64,000 bases of DNA, from assembly GCF_017573505.1 (NCBI RefSeq), contig NZ_JAGEOJ010000018.1, positions 1-64,000 of the forward strand. The letters run 5' to 3'. Made by a program: the position numbers and the translations under genes. The notes under the pieces were generated by a model. That model saw only the letters and a program-made list of their open reading frames with translations. It made no database searches and had not been told where the DNA came from. Positions 59,100 to 64,000 of this stretch are shown here, one piece after another. This DNA comes from Actinomadura barringtoniae (lineage in GTDB: Bacteria > Actinomycetota > Actinomycetes > Streptosporangiales > Streptosporangiaceae). How positions within the stretch are numbered: the first letter of the stretch is position 1; every line of letters starts with the position of its first letter.

Positions 59100-60443
59100 A
59101 TGCGGCTGCGGCCCCGGTCCATTCGGGGGCGGGACACGCTGGTCGCCACGGTGCTCGCGGCCGTGGCCTTCGGCGCGGTCGCCGTCGGCATCGATCTCGC
59201 CGTGCGCAACGGCACCGAGGCGCGGCTGCTCCAGGAGACGCAGCTGGCGGCCCGCCGTACCAGCGCCAGCGTCCGCGACGGGACGCTCGCCAGCCCCATC
59301 CCCGACGACTCGGGCGGCCGCATCCTGATCCAGGTCGTCGCCCCCGGCGCGCACGTGCTGGACTCCACCCCGTCCGCCGCCGGGCGCCCGCCGGTCAGCT
59401 CCATCTGGCCGTCACGGAACGAACGCGTGCAGGACCATGTCGACTGCGACGGTCCCGAGGGCGGCTGCTACCTGGTGGAGGCCATCCGCGTCACCACCGC
59501 CCCCGACTCGGTCGTCGTCCTGGCGGCCAAGCCCCTCCCGGGCTTCCTGGTCACCGGGCTGCTGGAGGTCCTGCTCGCCGCCGCGGTCCTGGCGCTGTCG
59601 GCCCTCGCGGCGTGGGTGACCTGGCGCATCGTCGGCCGTACGCTGCGCCCGGTCGAGGCCATCCGCGCGCAGCTCGCCGAGATCAGCGGCAGCGACCTCA
59701 GCCGCCGCGTGCCGCAGCCGTCCGGCGAGGACGAGATCGCCGAGCTGGCCCGTACCGCCAACCAGACGCTGGACCGGCTGGAGAGCGCCGTCGAGCGCCA
59801 GCGCCAGTTCGCCTCCGACGCCTCGCACGAGCTGCGCACCCCGATCGCGGGCCTGCGCGCCAACCTCGAGGACGCGTCGATGCACCCCGACGACACCGAC
59901 CTCGGCTCGGTGCTGACGTCGGCCCTCCGTGACACCGACCGGCTGGAGTCGATCGTCACCGACCTGCTGCTGCTGGCCCGCATCGGCACCGGCGGCTCGG
60001 TAGCGCAGGAGGAGATCGACCTCGCAGAGCTGGTCGCCGCCGAGACCGGCCAGCGTTCCTCGGAGTTGGAGATCCGCACCCACCTCGCGCCCGGCGTGGA
60101 GATCAGGGGCGTCCGCATGCAGCTGGTCCGGCTGCTGGGCAACCTGCTCGACAACGCCGAGCGCTACGCCGACTCGGCCATCGACATCGAGGTCTCCTCC
60201 GACGGCGCGCACGCCCTCCTGGCCGTCTCCGACGACGGCGTGGGCATCGCCCCCGAGGACCGCAAGCGGGTCTTCGAGCGCTTCACACGCCTCGACAGCG
60301 CCCGCAGCCGCGGCGCCGGCGGCACGGGCCTGGGCCTGGCCATCGCCCGCGAGATCGCCCAAGCGCACGGCGGCGTCCTCGACATCGAAGACGCCCCCCA
60401 AGGCGCCCGATTCGTCCTCCACCTCCCGCTCGACCAACCCTGA
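59100..60443 (+). CDS. Orphan sensor histidine kinase
   Basis: This 447-residue kinase (ATG 59100, preceded by GGGGGA) has an N-terminal helix (TLVATVLAAVAFGAVAVGIDLAV). An extracytoplasmic domain of about 115 residues has a Cys pair (VDCDGPEGGCYLV). The second helix (LLEVLLAAAVLALSALAAWVTW), HAMP, H-box ASDASHELRTPIAGLRANLED and ATPase domain (NLLDNAERY, DDGVGI, GTGLGLAIA) follow. No response regulator gene adjoins it, unlike the other kinases in this window. It is convergent with YceI across a strong hairpin. Confidence 0.88.
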   Translation: MRLRPRSIRGRDTLVATVLAAVAFGAVAVGIDLAVRNGTEARLLQETQLAARRTSASVRDGTLASPIPDDSGGRILIQVVAPGAHVLDSTPSAAGRPPVSSIWPSRNERVQDHVDCDGPEGGCYLVEAIRVTTAPDSVVVLAAKPLPGFLVTGLLEVLLAAAVLALSALAAWVTWRIVGRTLRPVEAIRAQLAEISGSDLSRRVPQPSGEDEIAELARTANQTLDRLESAVERQRQFASDASHELRTPIAGLRANLEDASMHPDDTDLGSVLTSALRDTDRLESIVTDLLLLARIGTGGSVAQEEIDLAELVAAETGQRSSELEIRTHLAPGVEIRGVRMQLVRLLGNLLDNAERYADSAIDIEVSSDGAHALLAVSDDGVGIAPEDRKRVFERFTRLDSARSRGAGGTGLGLAIAREIAQAHGGVLDIEDAPQGARFVLHLPLDQP

Positions 60444-60522
60444 CGCCCACTCCCGCCGCGCCCTACCCTCGGTGGAAACGTTTCCACCTGTCTGTGCAGT
60501 GGTTCTGAGCGGTGCGCGCGGA

Positions 60523-60565
60523 CACGCGAAGGGCCGTCCACATGGTGTGGACGGCCCTTCGCGTG
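60523..60565. terminator. Perfect 20-bp stem bidirectional terminator
   Basis: CACGCGAAGGGCCGTCCACA pairs perfectly with its complement across a TGG loop, between the convergent kinase and YceI genes. Confidence 0.9.
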
Positions 60566-60595
60566 GGTGGTGCGGGTGGTTCTGGGTGCTCCGGG

Positions 60596-61144
60596 TCAGG
60601 CGCGGACGGCCTGGACCTCGAGCTGGATGTCGACCTTGTCGCCGAGCAGGGCCTTGTCGCCGCCCAGCGGGACGTTGAACTCGATGCCCCAGTCCTTGCG
60701 GTTGATCGTGGTGCTCGCGGAGAAGCCGGCGCGCGTGCCGCCCCACGGGTCCTGGCCGATGCCGTGGAACTCCAGCTCCAGGCTGACCGGCTTGGCGACG
60801 CCCTTGATGGTGAGGTCGCCGTCGAGGAAGTAGTCCGAGCCCTCGGCGCGGACGCCCTTGGTGGCGAACGTCATGACCGGGTGGTTCTCGACGTCCAGGA
60901 CGTCGGAGGTGCGGATGTGCGCGTCGCGGTCGGCGTTGCGGGTGTCGACGGAGTCCATCTTGATCTCGGCCGTCGCGGTCGAGGCGGCGGGGTCCTCGGC
61001 GATCACGACGGCGCCGGAGAACTCGGTGAAGCTGCCGCGTACCTTGGTCATGAGATGACGGATGCTGAAGGTGACCTCGGAGTGCGCGGGGTCGATGTTC
61101 CAGGTGCCGGTGGTGAGGTCCTGGGCGACGGTGGCGAGGCTCAT
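60596..61144 (-). CDS. YceI-family lipid-binding protein
   Basis: This 182-residue protein starts at ATG 61144 after GGAGAA. It shows YceI lipocalin-like features: WNIDPAHSEVTFSIRHLMTKVRG, a beta-strand core, and GDLTIKGVAKPVSLELEF. YceI proteins bind polyisoprenoids or related lipids in a beta-barrel. No signal peptide is visible, so this one is probably cytoplasmic. Two copies of a TTGA-type dyad lie in its promoter region. Confidence 0.92.
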   Translation of the reverse strand: MSLATVAQDLTTGTWNIDPAHSEVTFSIRHLMTKVRGSFTEFSGAVVIAEDPAASTATAEIKMDSVDTRNADRDAHIRTSDVLDVENHPVMTFATKGVRAEGSDYFLDGDLTIKGVAKPVSLELEFHGIGQDPWGGTRAGFSASTTINRKDWGIEFNVPLGGDKALLGDKVDIQLEVQAVRA

Positions 61145-61170
61145 GGCGGGGTGTTCTCCAGTCGTAGTGC

Positions 61171-61213
61171 TTGAACTTTCAACCAACGAGGATCAGATTA
61201 GTTGAGACTTCAA
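61171..61213. promoter_or_regulatory. Two TTGAA-N2-TTCAA-type dyads, 31 bp apart
   Basis: TTGAACTTTCAA at 61171-61182 is a perfect dyad. TTGAGACTTCAA at 61202-61213 differs by one base from full symmetry. The centre spacing is close to three helical turns. The form fits MarR-family operators found before yceI-type genes, but no marR gene is in the window. Confidence 0.55.
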
Positions 61214-61252
61214 GCAGTGTCAAATGCCCGGGCGAAGTGCCGGAGAGTAGTA

Positions 61253-61271
61253 AGTACATACAGCGCGTACT
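61253..61271. promoter_or_regulatory. AGTAC-N9-GTACT, candidate TetR autoregulatory operator
   Basis: Five-base perfect arms flank nine bases, 27 bp before the TetR start at 61298. The position suits self-repression. Confidence 0.45.
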
Positions 61272-61297
61272 GTTTGTTTCCTGGTTAGACTGCGCTC

Positions 61298-61924
61298 ATG
61301 GCCCCGACCCAGACAACGCGGCGCACGCAGGAGGAACGCACCGCCGCGACCCGGCGCGCCCTGCTCGACGCGACGATCGACTGCCTGGTCGAGTACGGCT
61401 ACCACGGCACCACGACGACCCGCGTGGTCGAGCGGGCCGGGGTGTCGCGGGGCGCGCAGGTGCATCACTTCCCGACCAAGAACGACCTGGTCCTGGCGGC
61501 CGTCGAGCATCTGGCCCGCAAGCGCGCCGCCCAGTTCATCGAGCAGGACCTCGAACGGCTGAAGACCGCCGAGGACGGGCTCGGGGAGGCGCTCGACCGC
61601 GTCTGGGCCGTCTACCAGGGGCCCCTGTTCGAGGCCTCGATGGAGCTGTGGATCGCCGCGCGTACCGACCCCGATCTGCAGGAGCACGTCGCCTCGCTGG
61701 AACGGATGGTCACGGCGGGCATCCTCGAGGTCGGCCGGGCGCTGCTGGGCGACCGTGTCGACGACCCCGAGGTGCGCGGCGACATCTACCTGATGCTGGA
61801 GAGCGTGCGCGGGCTGCGCATGCTCCAGTTCGTTCATCCGACCGGCCCGGAACGCACCCACGAGCGCTGGCTCCGCACCAAGACCCGGCTGTTGATGATC
61901 GCCGAGCGCCACCTCGAGACGTGA
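61298..61924 (+). CDS. TetR-family transcriptional regulator
   Basis: This 208-residue repressor has a basic arm (TTRRTQEERTAATRRALLDA), a helix-turn-helix (GTTTTRVVERAGVSRGAQVHHFPTKNDLVLAAV, about residues 38-70) and a helical ligand domain. It is divergent from yceI and convergent with the thiolase-like gene. The nearby thiolase and acyl-CoA synthetase suggest control of lipid degradation, which is inference from position only. Confidence 0.9.
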   Translation: MAPTQTTRRTQEERTAATRRALLDATIDCLVEYGYHGTTTTRVVERAGVSRGAQVHHFPTKNDLVLAAVEHLARKRAAQFIEQDLERLKTAEDGLGEALDRVWAVYQGPLFEASMELWIAARTDPDLQEHVASLERMVTAGILEVGRALLGDRVDDPEVRGDIYLMLESVRGLRMLQFVHPTGPERTHERWLRTKTRLLMIAERHLET

Positions 61925-61930
61925 CGACCC

Positions 61931-61993
61931 CGCCGATCTTGCTCTCAGCGCCCCTCGGAAGGCCGAAGAAGGGCGCTGAGAGCAAGATCGGCG
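61931..61993. terminator. Perfect 23-bp stem terminator with nested loop hairpin
   Basis: CGCCGATCTTGCTCTCAGCG plus CCC (61931-61953) pairs perfectly with 61971-61993. The 17-base loop contains a further TCGG/CCGA mini-stem. It lies between convergent TetR and thiolase genes. Confidence 0.9.
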
Positions 61994-62010
61994 CGGGATC
62001 AGCGGGTGGG

Positions 62011-63201
62011 TCAGCGGGCGGGCTTGTAGACGGTGACTACGGCGGCGCCGCCGAGGCCGATGTTGTGCTGGAGCGCGCCGGTGACGTTCTCCACCTGCCG
62101 CTTGTCGGCCTGGCCGCGCAGCTGCCAGGTGAGCTCGGAGCACTGGGCGAGGCCGGTCGCGCCGAGCGGGTGGCCCTTGGAGATCAGGCCGCCGGACGGG
62201 TTCACGACCCACCGGCCGCCGTAGGTGTTGTCGCCGCTGTCAACGAGCTTGCCGCCCTCGCCCTCGGCGGCCAGGCCGAGCGCCTCGTAGGTGAGCAGCT
62301 CGTTGGTCGAGAAGCAGTCGTGCAGCTCGACCACCTGGACGTCGGAGGCGCCCATGCCGGCCTCCTCGTAGGCCTGCTCGGCGGCGAGCCTGGACATCTT
62401 GGCGCCGACGAGCGTGATGGCGCTCTTGTCGGTGAAGGTGTCCTTGGTGTCGGTGACCATGGACTGGCCCGCGATCTCGACCGCGCGGTCCCAGAGGTCG
62501 TGCTCGTCGACGAAGCGCTCGCTGGCGATGACGGCGGCGCCGGAGCCGTCGGAGGTGGGCGAGCACTGGAGCTTGGTGAGCGGCTCGTAGACCACCCGGG
62601 CCGCCTTGATGTCGTCCAGGCTGTACTCCTCCTGGAACTGGGCGTACGGGTTGTTCACCGAGTGCTTGTGGTTCTTCCAGCCGATCTTGGCGAACTGCTC
62701 GGGCGTGGTGCCGTACTTCTCCATGTGCTCGCGGCCCGCGGCGCCGAACATGTACGGCGCGACCGGCTCGCCGCCCCACTCGAACAGGGGGAACAGCTCC
62801 TTGAGGTGGTTGAGCATCGGCTGCTCACGGTCCTCGTAGGTGGAGCCGAGGGAGCCCTTCTGCATCTTCTCGAAGCCGAGGGCGAGGGCGCAGTCGACCG
62901 TGCCGGACTTCACGGCCTGGCGGGCCAGGAAGAGCGCGGTGGAGCCGGTCGAGCAGTTGTTGTTCACGTTGATCACCGGGATGCCGGTGATGCCCAGCTC
63001 GTAGACGGCGCGCTGGCCCGAGGTCGACTCGCCGTAGACGTAGCCGACGTAGGCCTGCTGAATCCTGTCGTAGGCGACCCCGGCGTCCTCCAGGGCCTTG
63101 GTCCCGGCCTCGCGGGCCATGTCCGGGTAGTCCCATTCCTTGCTGCCCGGCTTCTCGAACTTGGTCATGCCGACGCCGACGACAAAGGTCCTGATGCTCA
63201 T
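62011..63201 (-). CDS. Thiolase-superfamily lipid-transfer protein (SCP2-thiolase type)
   Basis: This 396-residue condensing-fold enzyme has an active-site Cys in NNNCSTGS (about residue 82) and the C-terminal GHPLGATG His motif. Non-canonical spacing and [17 protein letters not shown] place it with SCP2-type thiolases, often annotated lipid-transfer proteins. These take part in breakdown of sterol side chains or branched acyl-CoAs. It is divergent from the acyl-CoA synthetase at 63281, so the two likely form a fatty acid or lipid catabolic unit with the TetR gene nearby. Confidence 0.9.
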   Translation of the reverse strand: MSIRTFVVGVGMTKFEKPGSKEWDYPDMAREAGTKALEDAGVAYDRIQQAYVGYVYGESTSGQRAVYELGITGIPVINVNNNCSTGSTALFLARQAVKSGTVDCALALGFEKMQKGSLGSTYEDREQPMLNHLKELFPLFEWGGEPVAPYMFGAAGREHMEKYGTTPEQFAKIGWKNHKHSVNNPYAQFQEEYSLDDIKAARVVYEPLTKLQCSPTSDGSGAAVIASERFVDEHDLWDRAVEIAGQSMVTDTKDTFTDKSAITLVGAKMSRLAAEQAYEEAGMGASDVQVVELHDCFSTNELLTYEALGLAAEGEGGKLVDSGDNTYGGRWVVNPSGGLISKGHPLGATGLAQCSELTWQLRGQADKRQVENVTGALQHNIGLGGAAVVTVYKPAR

Positions 63202-63280
63202 ACGCGCGACGCTAGGGCCTGTCTAAGAAACAGTCAAGAATGTATGTTTTTGTCCGAGCAGCTCACTTACCGGAGGACGG

Positions 63281-64000
63281 ATGACCCGCAGCTTCAACCT
63301 CGCCGACCTGTTCGAAGTCGTCGCCGACGCGGTGCCCGACAAACTCGCCCTGGTCGCGGGTGAGGTCAGGCTGACCTATCGGGAGCTGGACGAACGGGCC
63401 AACCGGGTCGCCCACCATCTCGCCGAGGCCGGCGTGCGTGCCGGGGATCACGTCTCGATCCTGTCCTACAACCGGGCTGAGTGGCTGGAGACGCAGATCG
63501 CCGCGTGGAAGATCCGCGCCGTACCCGTGAACGTCAACTACCGCTACACCGCCGACGAGCTGGCGTACGTGGTCGCCGACTCCAACTCGGTCGCGCTGGT
63601 CGGCGAGCGGTCCCTCATCGCCCGCCTCGGTGACGCCCGCGGGAAGCTGGCCGACCTGCGGCACACGGTCGTGATCGAGGACGGCTCGGACGAGGCCGTT
63701 CCGGACGCGGTGTCCTACGAGGACGCGGTGGCCAAGGTCTCGGGCGAGCGCGACTTCGCCGAACGTTCCAGCGACGACCTCTACCTGCTCTACACCGGCG
63801 GCACGACCGGGATGCCGAAGGGCGTCATGTGGCGCTGCGAGGACATCTTCATCTCCGCGATGGGCGGCGGGAACCTGCTCGGCGACCCGGTCCAGACGCC
63901 GGAGGAACTGGGCGAGAAGGCGACCGCCGGCGGCCTCGCGATGCTGATCTGCGCGCCGCTGATGCACGGCGCGGGCATGTGGGTGGCCTGGTCGGGCCTC
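63281..64000 (+). CDS. Acyl-CoA synthetase (FadD-type), 3' end outside window
   Basis: The first 240 residues are visible and the gene runs off the end of the window. ATG 63281 follows GGAGG five bases before. The reading frame shows the adenylate-forming fold start (MTRSFNLADLFEVVADAVPD), LTYRELDERANRVAHHLAEAG, and the ATP-binding motif YTGGTTGMPKGVMW near residue 180. Unlike the FAAL at 34530, this has the TGGTTGMPKG form of CoA ligases. It activates an acyl group with ATP and CoA and is divergent from the thiolase-like gene, with about 79 bp of promoter between. Confidence 0.88.
   Translation, partial: MTRSFNLADLFEVVADAVPDKLALVAGEVRLTYRELDERANRVAHHLAEAGVRAGDHVSILSYNRAEWLETQIAAWKIRAVPVNVNYRYTADELAYVVADSNSVALVGERSLIARLGDARGKLADLRHTVVIEDGSDEAVPDAVSYEDAVAKVSGERDFAERSSDDLYLLYTGGTTGMPKGVMWRCEDIFISAMGGGNLLGDPVQTPEELGEKATAGGLAMLICAPLMHGAGMWVAWSGL

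Overview
The window is very GC-rich, has strong third-position GC bias, uses many GTG starts, and carries actinobacterial families: LCP, MmpL, antigen-85-like esterases, the bcc-type cytochrome b QcrB, PucR-type regulators and DesK/DesR-like systems. It comes from a filamentous actinomycete. The gene flavour suggests Streptosporangiales/Thermomonosporaceae rather than a mycolic-acid-containing genus, but that placement is inference. No rRNA, tRNA, CRISPR array or transposase was seen.

Layout. Positions 1-11535 hold a conserved hypothetical gene, a lone ABC ATPase, two SPFH/band-7 proteins (one paired with NfeD), a TauE/SafE exporter, a DUF2231-Rieske protein and a molybdopterin oxidoreductase with a His-rich repeat insertion. 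Positions 11800-16500 hold a secreted antigen-85-like esterase, a catalase and an EphD-like epoxide hydrolase/SDR fusion. Positions 16484-22233 hold an MprAB-like two-component system, divergent from a tightly coupled MurG-paralogue/LegB-like dehydratase/LCP operon that looks like a cell-wall glycopolymer module. Positions 22334-34303 are mixed: regulators, a DesKR-like pair facing a diiron protein across a palindromic operator, an RlpA-like protein, secreted low-complexity proteins, DUF1232, IclR and a zinc-finger protein.

Positions 34354-52091 are the centrepiece. In order they encode a fatty acyl-AMP ligase (FAAL), an MmpL transporter, a second antigen-85-like esterase, a GT1 glycosyltransferase and DHA2 transporter on the opposite strand, a 2178-residue type I PKS, and a crotonyl-CoA carboxylase/reductase (CCR). 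The PKS opens with a Pks13-like acyl carrier domain and ends in a thioesterase. It keeps KS, AT and KR catalytic residues, but its DH has lost the catalytic His and a second C-terminal carrier domain has lost its Ser. The parts parallel mycolic acid assembly (FadD32, Pks13, CmrA, MmpL3, Ag85). The carboxylase step appears to be replaced by CCR and the ketoreduction to be built into the PKS. The predicted product is an alpha-alkyl, beta-hydroxy branched lipid, possibly glycosylated and exported. The same palindrome, TTGTCA-N6-TGACAA, lies upstream of both the FAAL operon and the PKS/MFS divergent promoter, which links the two halves.

Positions 52200-64000 hold a stand-alone QcrB divergent from a PucR-type regulator, a second OmpR-type two-component system, a glutamate-cysteine ligase family protein, an orphan histidine kinase, YceI, TetR, a thiolase-like lipid-transfer protein and the start of an acyl-CoA synthetase cut by the window edge. 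A recurring oddity is short tandem repeats (15-23 bp units), several of which begin exactly at a stop codon.
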